Source: Inquilinus sp. Marseille-Q2685
Lineage (GTDB): Bacteria; Pseudomonadota; Alphaproteobacteria; DSM-16000; Inquilinaceae
Assembly: GCF_916619195.1 (NCBI RefSeq)
Contig: NZ_CAKAKL010000003.1
Coordinates: forward strand, 372,001 to 436,000
Length of the DNA: 64,000 bases
Direction of reading: 5' to 3'
Shown: one piece after another, positions 34,174-42,822 of the stretch
Numbering within the stretch: the stretch's first letter is position 1
How the letters are laid out: every line of letters begins with the position of its first letter
Translations under genes and position numbers: made by a program
The notes under the pieces: generated by a model
The model's input: only the letters and a program-made list of their open reading frames with translations
Database searches by the model: none
What the model was told of the DNA's origin: nothing

Positions 34174-35931
34174 ATGCCGAAGCCACACAAGGAAGCGCAG
34201 GCCAGGAAGTTCCTGGCGCTGATCAAAGCGACCCACGGCAAGACAAACGAGGCGGGAACGGATATCCGCTGCTGCTTCGCCGGCGGCGCCTACAAGGCCG
34301 GAAAGCCGGACGAGACCTCGGTCATCATCGTCCGGCCGGTCGGCCTCGAGAGTCTGGAGATGACTCTCAAGAAGATGGCCTATGACAATAAGAAGAGCGG
34401 CAAGAAGTTCAAATCGAGCGACCCGGTCCGATGCGAGGTCGTCGGCTGGCTGAGATATGACGGATCCAACATCCGGGTGGATCTGAAGGAGGGTAGCGAC
34501 AGCAAGGCGAAGAAGCGGATCTCGGAATATTTCGACGATTTCGGGATCGGGCATCCGAAGGTCAGGATCGACGATGCGCTGACCGAGGAGCAGAAGAGCG
34601 GCCTTGCGGCGATCCAGGAAGAGAACCGCAACTATTTCAATATGGCCGATGACGACGTCGACGGCGATGAGGCCGGGTCCGATCAGCAGGCCGGTGCGGC
34701 CGAGCAGCCGGCATCGATCGACGGGGATTCGGACACTGAAGGCTCACCGATTCTCACGCCCACGGCCAGCGAGGCCGGGGACGACGATGTCCCTGAAGAG
34801 GATCTGATGGAGAACGTCGTCCAGTCTGACAGCGAGGACGAGGAAGAGGGCGACGAGCCCCTCTCGGCGGAGCTGCAGTCGGGCATCGCCACCGCGTCGT
34901 CGACGATCGCCGGCCACGCCATCAGCCTGAGCCGGCAGATCGGTGGTGTGGGGCAGAAGGCCGAACTGGGCCCGTTGACCGAGAAGATCTCGGCCTGGCT
35001 CGAGGAGATGCTGGCCGCCCTGCCGCCGGAAGAGCGGGAGATGCGGCTGCACAACTTCACCAGCCGGCTGCTGCTGATGCTGGCCTATCCGGAGAATCTT
35101 CGGAACCTCCAATATGTCGATGACGACAAGCCGGAGACCGACGAGGACAAGCCCGGCCGCGAGACGGTCATGGTGAACGGGATCGATCTCGACAGCGTCT
35201 CGACCGAGGATCTCACCCAGGAGGAGGTGACGCAGAGCCTGTTCAACCTGGCCAAGGTCCAGGCCAAGCAGCGCCAGCTGCCCTATCCGATGAACCAGGC
35301 GAGCCCCGACCGGATCGCGGGCATGGTGGCGTCGGGTTGGCCCGAGGAAGAGGATGACACGGGCGGCAAGCGCAGGGCGGAGGATGTCGCGGCCGACAAG
35401 CGCAAGGCCGTGCAGCGCCTGGTAGCCGTCATCCAGCAGATGTTCCTGAAGGACGAGTCGCTCATCGGCCTGCTCGGCTTCAAGAAGACGGAGACGGCCA
35501 AGGGCGACGACCTCGTCACCAGCCTGGTCGAAAGCATCAAGGAGGTGTGGGAAGCGCACCGCAACGCCGCCATCAAGCAGAAGGACGAGGTCAAGCGCCG
35601 GGTCAATCAGATCGTCAAGGTGGAGGCTCTCGGCGGCACCTGGCGGCATGTCGACGACATCTTCCTGCAGATCGACGGCGAGATCTCCGACCAGCTCGCC
35701 GCCATCATCGGGCAGGCGGGCGAGGGCAGGGCGAAGGCGATCCAGGCCGTGGCGGAGACGATCCAGACGAATCTCGGCTATCTCGACGGCAACAACATCG
35801 TCGATCTGCTCGACAACCCGCCGTTCGACATCGGCCAGGGCGCCGTCGGAGAGACGTTGCGATCGGGGCTCGCCGGCGTCAGCGCCGGGCTGAAGCGGAT
35901 CGAATCCTCGAGCGTCGCGGCCGCGGCATGA
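34174..35931 (+). CDS. Unknown acidic protein of 585 residues at the end of the tss operon, candidate cargo
   Basis: I do not recognise this protein. Residues 1-145 are basic and mixed alpha/beta (RKFLALIKATHGKTNEAGTD, CEVVGWLRYDGSNIRVDLKE). Residues about 155-230 are a low-complexity acidic linker (DDDVDGDEAGSD, SDSEDEEEGDEP). The rest is helical (RKAVQRLVAVIQQMFLKDES, HRNAAIKQKDEVKRRVNQIV), with a glycine-containing end. There is no signal peptide or membrane helix. A GGAGAGAGA site precedes the ATG, 66 nt after tagF. G+C is low at the 5' end (34381-34440 has 31 of 60). Position between tagF and pppA suggests a T6SS effector, chaperone or regulator; no catalytic motif is visible. Confidence 0.5.
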   Translation: MPKPHKEAQARKFLALIKATHGKTNEAGTDIRCCFAGGAYKAGKPDETSVIIVRPVGLESLEMTLKKMAYDNKKSGKKFKSSDPVRCEVVGWLRYDGSNIRVDLKEGSDSKAKKRISEYFDDFGIGHPKVRIDDALTEEQKSGLAAIQEENRNYFNMADDDVDGDEAGSDQQAGAAEQPASIDGDSDTEGSPILTPTASEAGDDDVPEEDLMENVVQSDSEDEEEGDEPLSAELQSGIATASSTIAGHAISLSRQIGGVGQKAELGPLTEKISAWLEEMLAALPPEEREMRLHNFTSRLLLMLAYPENLRNLQYVDDDKPETDEDKPGRETVMVNGIDLDSVSTEDLTQEEVTQSLFNLAKVQAKQRQLPYPMNQASPDRIAGMVASGWPEEEDDTGGKRRAEDVAADKRKAVQRLVAVIQQMFLKDESLIGLLGFKKTETAKGDDLVTSLVESIKEVWEAHRNAAIKQKDEVKRRVNQIVKVEALGGTWRHVDDIFLQIDGEISDQLAAIIGQAGEGRAKAIQAVAETIQTNLGYLDGNNIVDLLDNPPFDIGQGAVGETLRSGLAGVSAGLKRIESSSVAAAA

Positions 35932-35938
35932 GGGGGCG

Positions 35939-35972
35939 CCGGGCCGGTCTCCACAACCGGAGGCCGGCCCGG
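35939..35972. terminator. Hairpin terminator between convergent genes
   Basis: Arms CCGGGCCGGTCTCC and GGAGGCCGGCCCGG pair over 14 bp with one G-T type mismatch and a six-base loop (ACAACC). It lies 7 bp beyond the 585-residue gene and 31 bp beyond the stop of the convergent pppA, so it can end both transcripts. There is no long T-run. Confidence 0.6.
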
Positions 35973-36002
35973 ATCGATCGGGCGAACGGCGGACGGGACG
36001 CC

Positions 36003-36722
36003 TCAGGCGTCCGCGAGATGGGCGATGACGACGATGGTGACGTTGTCGGGAGCCCCGCGCGCGAGCGCCAGCTCCAGCAGGGCGACCGATGCCTGCTCGC
36101 AGGATAGGGCGCCCAGCCGGTCCGCGATTTCAGCGTCGGTGACGACATTGGTCAGGCCGTCGCTGCACAGCAGATAGACGTCGCCGGGCCGGCTGTCGCC
36201 CTCCACCAGGTCGAGCTCGAGCGGCCCGGAGGCGCCGACGGCGCGTGTGATCACATTGGCGCCGGGGTGGCGGCGTCCCTCCTCGGGCGTCAGACTGCCG
36301 CTGTCGATCAGGCGTTGGACATAGGAATGATCGCGGGTGAGTTGCCGCAGCACCCCGTCGCGCAGCCGGTAGAGCCGGCTGTCCCCGGCCCACAGGCAGG
36401 TGTAGCGGCCGTCGCGAACGACCAGGATGACGGCAGTCGCGCCGATGACGGCGCCGTCGCCGAGGCTGGCGGCCTCCCTCAGCAGCGCCCGATGGGCCAC
36501 GGCGATCCTCGCGCGAATCTCGTCGATGGCGGCGGCGGCATCGCCCTGCGCCAGGGCATCCATGACCATCCGGCTGGCATGGTCACCCCGCAGATGGCCG
36601 CCCATTCCGTCGGCAACGGCCCAAAGCCCGTGCTCGGGCCGCAGGAGGAACGCGTCCTCATTGTGCTGGCGGACGGCGCCGGCGTCAGTCTTCGCCGCCC
36701 ATGCGAATCGCTGGCCGACCAT
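36003..36722 (-). CDS. pppA: PppA-type PP2C protein phosphatase
   Basis: A 239-residue PP2C phosphatase with all metal-binding motifs: QHNEDAFLLRPEHGLWAVAD, GMGGH, AGDSRLYRLRDG, CSDGLTNVV and DNVTIVV. It removes the phosphothreonine that PpkA adds and so turns off T6SS assembly. The start at 36722 (MVGQRFAWAAKTD) was chosen because the domain begins there. It is transcribed towards the tss operon and away from the two-component trio. Its N-terminal half aligns with the degenerate domain in the M23 fusion at 9259-10623. Confidence 0.9.
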   Translation of the reverse strand: MVGQRFAWAAKTDAGAVRQHNEDAFLLRPEHGLWAVADGMGGHLRGDHASRMVMDALAQGDAAAAIDEIRARIAVAHRALLREAASLGDGAVIGATAVILVVRDGRYTCLWAGDSRLYRLRDGVLRQLTRDHSYVQRLIDSGSLTPEEGRRHPGANVITRAVGASGPLELDLVEGDSRPGDVYLLCSDGLTNVVTDAEIADRLGALSCEQASVALLELALARGAPDNVTIVVIAHLADA

Positions 36723-37024
36723 GAGGCTATCGGCCCGGGAAGGCCCGGTCGACCTTCGGATTCGGGGAGGAGGCGCTGCCACTGGTCTGGCCCGCTCGGT
36801 CTCTCCGCAACCGTTCCTCCCGCTTCGCCTGTGCGCGCGTCATGGATTTCATCGTAGGATGGCCCGGGGCGGAATTGCTTCATACGAAAGTGGTATGGTG
36901 GTATGTCTCGCGGCGGCGTGGCGCCTGCGGTGGATGAAGCAGTATTTCCAATGCTTTGGCCGCTCGTCGCCATGGTCAGTCGCGTGGAATCAGGTCTGAC
37001 CGAACTCGCGGGCGAGGTTACGCG
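36723..37024. promoter_or_regulatory. Divergent intergenic region pppA / response-regulator operon, with short repeats
   Basis: In these 302 bp, CATAC (36881-36885) and GTATG (36893-36897) form an inverted repeat around GAAAGTG, and GGTATG is repeated directly at 36892 and 36900. The stretch is the most A/T-rich in the gap, as expected of a promoter or operator. No clean -35/-10 pair was found. GAGG about nine nt before the GTG at 37025 is the ribosome-binding site. Confidence 0.35.
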
Positions 37025-37741
37025 GTGAAACGTATTCTCGTGGTCGACGACGATCCGGCGATGCGCGACGTGATCTGTGAATATCTTGAGCGCCATGATT
37101 TCGAGGTCCGACCGGCTTCATCCGGCGCGGCGATGACGCGAATCCTGGCCACGGAGGAGATCGACCTGGTCATCCTCGACCTGAAGCTGGGGCAGGAGGA
37201 CGGGATGGATCTGATGCGTGGCCTGCGCACCAGCTCCGACGCGCCCGTGATCCTGATCACCGGCCATCGCCTGGAGGAGATGGACCGCGTCATCGGGCTC
37301 GAGCTGGGCGCCGACGACTATCTGACCAAGCCGCTGGCCCTGCGCGAGCTGGTGGCCCGGGTCCGGACCGTCCTCCGGCGCCTGGACTCGGCCGGGGAAC
37401 GGGCGCGCCGGCGGGAGAGCCGGGCCCGCTACCGCTTCGACGGGTGGGAGCTGGACATCGCCAGGCGGCGCCTGACCTCCCCCGAGGGCGCCGAGGTCAG
37501 CCTGACCTCCGGCGAGTTCAACCTGCTGACGGCCTTTGTCCGGTCGCCGCAGCGGGTGATGACCCGGGAGCAACTGCTGGTCACCAGCCGGGTTCACGAC
37601 TCGGAGGTCTTCGACCGCAGCGTCGACGTGCTGGTCCTGCGCCTGCGCCGCAAGCTGGAGGCCAATCCCAGCGACCCGGCCCTGATCAAGACCGAGCGCG
37701 GCGTCGGCTACGTCTTCGCCCCCGCCGTGGAGTCGTTGTGA
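37025..37741 (+). CDS. OmpR/PhoB-family response regulator
   Basis: A 238-residue regulator starting at GTG. The receiver domain (about 1-120) has ILVVDDDPAMRD, phosphoacceptor Asp in LVILDLKLG, and Lys in DDYLTKPLALREL. The winged-helix DNA-binding domain (about 145-235) has FNLLTAFVRSPQRVMTREQLL, FDRSVDVLVLRLRRKLE and TERGVGYVF. It would act on promoters in response to the hybrid kinase encoded two genes downstream. Its stop overlaps the peroxidase ATG (TGATG), so the three genes form one coupled unit. VirG of Agrobacterium belongs to the same family. Confidence 0.9.
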   Translation: MKRILVVDDDPAMRDVICEYLERHDFEVRPASSGAAMTRILATEEIDLVILDLKLGQEDGMDLMRGLRTSSDAPVILITGHRLEEMDRVIGLELGADDYLTKPLALRELVARVRTVLRRLDSAGERARRRESRARYRFDGWELDIARRRLTSPEGAEVSLTSGEFNLLTAFVRSPQRVMTREQLLVTSRVHDSEVFDRSVDVLVLRLRRKLEANPSDPALIKTERGVGYVFAPAVESL

Positions 37742-38751
37742 TGAGCATCGTCTCGCGCAGTCTGGCCTGGAGCGTGGCCGCCGGCCTCGCGGTCCTGGTG
37801 TTCGGCGCGGCGCTGGGGCAGGGCGTCGACCCCGTCCGGGAGGAGCCGATCGCGCCGATCGAGCCGGACCGGACCCTGGACCCGGCCAAGATCGCGCTCG
37901 GCAAGGCGCTGTTCTCGGATGTCCGGCTGTCGGGGGGCGATGTCCGCTCCTGCGCCTCCTGCCACGAGTTCAATCGCGGCGGCGCCGACGGCCTCGCCCA
38001 TTCGAGAGGCGCGAACGGGCAGCTGGAGCCCTTCAACACGCCGACCGTGTTCAACGTCGCCGGCAATTTCCGCTTGAACTGGCGCGGCAACCACAGGGCG
38101 TTGGAGGCCCATAACGAGATGGTGCTGCTCGAGCCCCGGCTGATGAACGCGCGCTGGCCCGACGTGCTGGCGAAGCTGAATCGGGATTCCGGTTATCGCA
38201 GCGCTTTCGAATCGGCTTATGGCGGCGAGGCGACCCGCGACTCGGTGCTGGACGCGCTGGCTACCTTCCAACGGTCGCTGTCGACACCGAACGCCCGGTT
38301 CGACCGCTACTTGCGCGGCGACGCCACGGCCATCACCGCGGACGAGAAGCGCGGCTACGAGCTGTTCAAGGCCTATGGCTGCATCGCCTGCCATCAGGGC
38401 CGCAACGTCGGCGGCAACCTGTTCCAGAAGTTCGGCGTCTTCTCCGACCCCTTCGCGGGCCGGTCGGATGACGACGTCGCGGATCAAGGCCGCTTCGCCA
38501 TCACCGGCCGCGAGGCGGACCGGCGGGTGTTCCGCGTGCCCAGCCTCCGCAACGTCGCGCTGACGGCGCCCTATTTCCACGACGGCTCCGCTGACACGCT
38601 CGACGCGGCCGTCGTGATCATGGCCCAGGCCCAGCTCGGCCGCACCATGCCGCAGGAAGACCGTGACCTGATCATCCAGTTCCTGGGTACGCTGACCGGC
38701 GAATACGATGGCAGGCCGCTGGCGCAGATCACCGCCGCCGAGGCCCGATGA
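37741..38751 (+). CDS. Di-haem cytochrome c peroxidase, MauG/CcpA family
   Basis: A 336-residue protein with a signal peptide (hydrophobic 6-26). There are two haem c motifs, CASCH near 70 and CIACH near 217, and the family landmarks FNTPTVFNVAGNFRLNWRG, FRVPSLRNVALTAPYFHDG and IIQFLGTLTGEY. Such enzymes act in the periplasm, either reducing H2O2 with electrons from small cytochromes (CcpA) or oxidising a partner protein (MauG). The gene is joined to the regulator by TGATG and to the kinase by ATGA. That arrangement suggests it produces or modifies the signal read by the kinase. Confidence 0.88.
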   Translation: MSIVSRSLAWSVAAGLAVLVFGAALGQGVDPVREEPIAPIEPDRTLDPAKIALGKALFSDVRLSGGDVRSCASCHEFNRGGADGLAHSRGANGQLEPFNTPTVFNVAGNFRLNWRGNHRALEAHNEMVLLEPRLMNARWPDVLAKLNRDSGYRSAFESAYGGEATRDSVLDALATFQRSLSTPNARFDRYLRGDATAITADEKRGYELFKAYGCIACHQGRNVGGNLFQKFGVFSDPFAGRSDDDVADQGRFAITGREADRRVFRVPSLRNVALTAPYFHDGSADTLDAAVVIMAQAQLGRTMPQEDRDLIIQFLGTLTGEYDGRPLAQITAAEAR

Positions 38752-41276
38752 GAACGCTCGGTGTCGCCCTCCTGGCCCTGCTGCTGGCGCTGACCTATCT
38801 GCTTGTCCACGGCGCCACGCCCGACGCCGCGCAGCATGAACGCACGCTGGACGCCCTGCGCTCGCTCGACCTCAACAATGCGGCGCTGCAGCGCGATGTG
38901 CTGCGCTCCCGCACCGGGCTGCTGCGCACCTACGACCCGCTGGTGCAGTCCATGGCGGCGCTGCGGCGGGCTGCGGCCAGCCTGAAGACCGCCGGCGACA
39001 TCGCCGAAGGCGACACCCGCACCGCCCTCGACCACGACGTGGCGCGGCTGATCACATCGGTCGACGAACAGGAGGGGCTGGTCGACGATTTCAAGTCCAG
39101 CAACGCGCTGCTGCAGAACTCGCTCAGCTTCTTCAACCACACGGCCCGGCGGCTCGATCAGGCGGAGGGCGTGCGGCAGACCGCCCTTGCGTCGGAGATC
39201 GGCAGCCTGGCCAGCGCCATGCTGCTGTTCGCCGCGGATCCCAGAAGCGAGATGGCTGCCGAGCTGTCGGCCGCGCTCGATCGGCTGCGCAGCCTGGATG
39301 TTCCTGGCGCCGCGGCCGAGGGCGTCGACGCCCTGGTCATGCACGGACACTTGATTCTCGCCACCCTCCCGACCGTGGACAGCCTCGTCACCCGCCTGCA
39401 GGCAGCGCCGATCGCGATCCAGGCGCAGGAGATCAAGCAGGCCTATTTCTCCGCCTATGGCCGGGCCGCGACGCGGGCCCTGTATTTCCGCCTCCTGCTC
39501 TACGCTGTCGCAGTCGGCCTCGCGGCCTATGTCTGCTACCTGTTCCTGCGGCTGCGGGCCAATGCTCGGGCGCTGGAGAAGCGCCTTGCGCTGGAAAACC
39601 TGATCGCCACGATCTCGACCGACTTCATCAACCTGCCCCGGGCCCGCCTCGACGACGGCATCGAGCAGGGTCTGGCGCGGCTGGCCGGACATATGCTGTT
39701 CGACCGGGCCCATATCTTCGTCTGGGGCTTGGACACGGCGCCGGGCGACCGCGAGTACTCATGGTCTCAGCCCGAGGTGCCGAACACGGCCGACACCGGC
39801 CGGATGTTGCTCGATCTGGCCAATGACTGGCCGATCTCGGCCGGGGGTGATGACGGGACGATCCACGTGCCGTCCGTCGTCGCGCTGCCCGACGGGCCGG
39901 TCAAGGACCGCTTGGCGCTGCTCGGCCTCCGCTCCTGGCTGTCGATTCCCCTGGGCAAGGCCGGCAGCCGCTCGGGCGTGCTGATGTTCGAGGGGGTGAC
40001 GGCGGAGAAGCGCTGGTCCACCGGCGACGTCGCCCTGCTACGCACCGCGGCTGAAAGCTTCGCCAACGCGATCGAGCGCGAGCGCAGCGAGGTCCAGCGC
40101 GAGGCGCTGGAGACCCAGCTGGCCCAGTCGCAGCGGCTGGAATCGCTCGGTGCCCTGGCCGGCGGCATCGCCCATGAGTTCAACAATATCCTGGGCGCCA
40201 TTCTTGGATACGGCGAACTGGCGCTGTCGACGCTGACCCGCAGCGGCTCGACCCAGCAGTATGTGAAGCAGATCATGACCGCGGGCACGCGGGCGCAGTC
40301 GGTGATCGACCAGATCCTGGCCTTCAGCCGCCGGCGGGAACGCCGCTATCACGCGATCCGCCCCGAGCCCGTGGTCGCCGAGGCGCTGGAGCTATTGCGC
40401 GCCTCCCTGCCTCCGTCGATCACCCTCCATCGCAGGTTCGCGGCCGGGGATGCGGCGATCCTGGGCGACGTCACCGAGCTGCAGCAGATCGTGATGAATC
40501 TGTGCACCAACGCATCGCATGCCATGGGCGGGCAGGGCCGGATCGAGATCGGCCTCGACCTGGCCCGGATCCCGTCGGACACGGTGCTGTCGCATGGGCC
40601 CCTGAAGGCCGGCGACTATCTGCGCCTCAGCGTGGCGGATTCCGGCCACGGCATCGACCCTGCCGTGATGAAGCGGATCTTCGAGCCTTTCTTCACCACC
40701 AAGGCGGTGGGCAGCGGCACCGGCCTCGGCCTGCCGACGGTGTACGGCATCGTGACCGGGCAGGGCGGCGCCATGAACGTCGAGAGCCAGCCCGGAAGCG
40801 GCAGCACCTTCGAGGCCTATCTGCCCCTGACCGAGGAGCCGGTGGCGGATGAGGAGGAGATCGCCGAGGCGTCGTCGCTGTGGGGGCGCGGCGAGACCAT
40901 CCTCGTGGTCGATGACGAGACGCCGCTGGTGCTGCTGCTGGAGGAGATGCTGGCCGCGCTGCAGTACGAGCCCGTCGGCTTCGACAGCAGCGCGGCCGCC
41001 CTGGCCGCCTTTCGCGCCGACCCCGACCGCTTCGACCTGGTCCTGACCGACGCGCTGATGCCCGACGTGACGGGGATCGAGCTGGCGGCCGAGCTGCATC
41101 GCATCCGCCCCGGCCTGCCGATCCTGATGATGACCGGCCATTTCGGCGGCCTCGATTCCGCGGAGATCGAGGCGGCCGGTGTCCTCGAGGTGCTCCGGAA
41201 GCCGCTGCGATCGCGGCCGCTGGCGGAACGCCTGGCTGCGTGCCTGGCGCCCGCGGATGGCGAGCGGGTCGTCTGA
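38748..41276 (+). CDS. VirA-like hybrid sensor histidine kinase
   Basis: An 842-residue kinase. An N-terminal membrane helix (4-22), a helical periplasmic sensor of about 230 residues (HERTLDALRSLDLNNAALQR, RLDQAEGVRQTALASEIGSL) and a second membrane helix (about 246-268) come first. A GAF-like linker follows (about 290-440), then a histidine kinase core (phosphoacceptor in GIAHEFNNILGAILGYGEL, NLCTNASHAMG, SGHGIDP, GTGLGLPTVYG). A C-terminal receiver ends the protein (VDDETPLVLLL, TDALMPDVTG). This order matches Agrobacterium VirA, which senses phenolics and sugars. The partner is probably the OmpR-type regulator in the same operon. The signal here is unknown. Confidence 0.88.
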   Translation: MRTLGVALLALLLALTYLLVHGATPDAAQHERTLDALRSLDLNNAALQRDVLRSRTGLLRTYDPLVQSMAALRRAAASLKTAGDIAEGDTRTALDHDVARLITSVDEQEGLVDDFKSSNALLQNSLSFFNHTARRLDQAEGVRQTALASEIGSLASAMLLFAADPRSEMAAELSAALDRLRSLDVPGAAAEGVDALVMHGHLILATLPTVDSLVTRLQAAPIAIQAQEIKQAYFSAYGRAATRALYFRLLLYAVAVGLAAYVCYLFLRLRANARALEKRLALENLIATISTDFINLPRARLDDGIEQGLARLAGHMLFDRAHIFVWGLDTAPGDREYSWSQPEVPNTADTGRMLLDLANDWPISAGGDDGTIHVPSVVALPDGPVKDRLALLGLRSWLSIPLGKAGSRSGVLMFEGVTAEKRWSTGDVALLRTAAESFANAIERERSEVQREALETQLAQSQRLESLGALAGGIAHEFNNILGAILGYGELALSTLTRSGSTQQYVKQIMTAGTRAQSVIDQILAFSRRRERRYHAIRPEPVVAEALELLRASLPPSITLHRRFAAGDAAILGDVTELQQIVMNLCTNASHAMGGQGRIEIGLDLARIPSDTVLSHGPLKAGDYLRLSVADSGHGIDPAVMKRIFEPFFTTKAVGSGTGLGLPTVYGIVTGQGGAMNVESQPGSGSTFEAYLPLTEEPVADEEEIAEASSLWGRGETILVVDDETPLVLLLEEMLAALQYEPVGFDSSAAALAAFRADPDRFDLVLTDALMPDVTGIELAAELHRIRPGLPILMMTGHFGGLDSAEIEAAGVLEVLRKPLRSRPLAERLAACLAPADGERVV

Positions 41277-41283
41277 GGCGGCC

Positions 41284-41311
41284 GGCCCGGCCGCCTCGAG
41301 CCGGCCGGGCC
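41284..41311. terminator. Hairpin terminator between kinase and LysR genes
   Basis: Arms GGCCCGGCC (41284-41292) and GGCCGGGCC (41303-41311) enclose a ten-base loop. It lies just beyond the kinase stop and 17 bp from the convergent lysR stop. No T-run follows, so activity is inferred from the stem and position. Confidence 0.5.
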
Positions 41312-41328
41312 ATGATCCGCGGGGAGGA

Positions 41329-42384
41329 TCACGACGCTGCCGCGTCGCATGACCCCATCGCCGCGGCGGGCTGGTGGCTGCCCTGCACCGTCGCCAGCGC
41401 CGCGGCCGCGATCTCGCCGCGCAGCCAGCTGTGGTCCGGGTCGCGATGGCGGCGCTCATGCCAGATCAGCGCGACCTCGTAGGCCGGCAGCTCCAGCGGC
41501 GGGTCGACCACCGCCAGCGGCAGCATCGCGGCGACGCGAGTGGCGACGCGGTGCGGCACGGTCAGCACCAGGTCGGTCTCGGCGATCATCGCCGGCGCCG
41601 TCAGCATGTTGGGGACCAGGATCGGGTCGCGGTCCGGCAGGTCCAGCTTGGCCAGCCCGTCATAGACCTGGCCGAAGCCGTCCTCGGCGCCGGAGGCGAT
41701 CACGGCGTGGCGCAGGGTCGAGAAGCGTTCGATCGTCCAGTCCTGCGCCAGGGCCGGATGGTCCCGGCGCAGCAGGCAGGCGAAGCGGTCGGCGTAGAGG
41801 CTGCGCCGGAAATAGCCGGGCGGGGTGTCGCCGATCTGCCCGACGGCGAGGTCGATCTCGCCCTGTTCGAGCCGCCGCAGGGCGCCGGCCAGCAGCGGAT
41901 CGGTGACGACGTCGAGATGCGGCGCCCGCTCGCGCAGCCGCGGCAGCAGGCGCGGCAGCAGGACCAGGGACTGGTGGTCGGGCATCGCCATCGTCACCTT
42001 CGACCGCCATTCGCCGGGAGCGAAGCTGCGGCTGGTGACCATCTCCCGGATGGCGTCGAGCACCGAGGGCAGCAGCTCTGCCAGCCGCTCGCCCCGCGGC
42101 GTCGGGGCCAGGCCGGTCGAGGTGCGGACCAGGATCTCGTCGTTGAACATGCCGCGCAGCCTGGCCAGGGCCCGGCTCATCGCCGGCTGGCTCTGGCCGA
42201 CATGTTGGGCGGCGTGGGTGACGTTGCGGAACTGCAGCAGCGCCTCCAGCGCCACCAGCAGGTTCAGGTCGACCGAGGCCAGGTTCGGCGTGCTCCGTTG
42301 CGGCGCGGCCTGGCGGCCGCCGACGATCAGGGCCGGGTGCGGCCGCTCCATCGAGGACTTCCGGGTGAAAGCGAGGTCAGACAT
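41329..42384 (-). CDS. LysR-family transcriptional regulator
   Basis: A 351-residue LysR-type protein. The N-terminal winged helix is at about 38-98 (DLNLLVALEALLQFRNVTHA, GQSQPAMSRALARLRGMFND, LVRTSTGLAPTPRG), followed by a type-2 periplasmic-binding-like effector domain. The helix-turn-helix resembles the NodD/LinR group. The start at 42384 has AGGGGAG five nt upstream; Met at 42351 is an alternative, and the roughly 37 residues before the HTH are unusual. It sits downstream of the araC-type gene on the same strand after a 438-bp gap and may co-regulate the sugar locus. The ligand is unknown. Confidence 0.85.
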   Translation of the reverse strand: MSDLAFTRKSSMERPHPALIVGGRQAAPQRSTPNLASVDLNLLVALEALLQFRNVTHAAQHVGQSQPAMSRALARLRGMFNDEILVRTSTGLAPTPRGERLAELLPSVLDAIREMVTSRSFAPGEWRSKVTMAMPDHQSLVLLPRLLPRLRERAPHLDVVTDPLLAGALRRLEQGEIDLAVGQIGDTPPGYFRRSLYADRFACLLRRDHPALAQDWTIERFSTLRHAVIASGAEDGFGQVYDGLAKLDLPDRDPILVPNMLTAPAMIAETDLVLTVPHRVATRVAAMLPLAVVDPPLELPAYEVALIWHERRHRDPDHSWLRGEIAAAALATVQGSHQPAAAMGSCDAAAS

Positions 42385-42822
42385 GGTTCTCCCCTCTCGC
42401 AGGAGAGGCCCGCGGGGGCGGGGCGCTCCTGTGACGGAACAGACGGGTCGTGGTGATGCCTGTCCGGCGTGGCTGCCGGTTCGGCTCTTGCTGACGTCGC
42501 CGGAACGGGTGGGGCCCGATCCGGGCCGGTGTGAACCACCGGCTGCAGGAGCCAAGTGTCGTCAGCCGCGTTAATTGCGGATTTCAGAACCGGCCGAAAT
42601 CGTTACAGATGAAATCCGACGATGGGTGATCGGCTTCGACCCGACGATCGTCGGCAGCTTGGGGAGCGGCGGCCGACGCCGCACCGGCGACGGTGCTTGG
42701 ACGAGATGTTCGTCCGGACCGGGGAAGCGAATGTATTCCTGGTGGGCTGTCGCTGCCGCCGGAGACAGTCTTCGAATCATCCCGCGTCATTCGATCGGTC
42801 GAGTCTTGAGGCGGCCCTGTCC
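42385..42822. promoter_or_regulatory. 438-bp intergenic region upstream of lysR with a long-spaced inverted repeat
   Basis: No gene is supported here. CGGATTTCA (42578-42586) and TGAAATCCG (42610-42618) are perfect inverted copies with centres 32 bp apart. The core GAAATCCG also occurs in the two promoter elements at 43742 and 45032, whose arms share the same 32-bp pitch. A regulatory site for lysR is inferred. The rest of the gap shows no motif. Confidence 0.4.
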
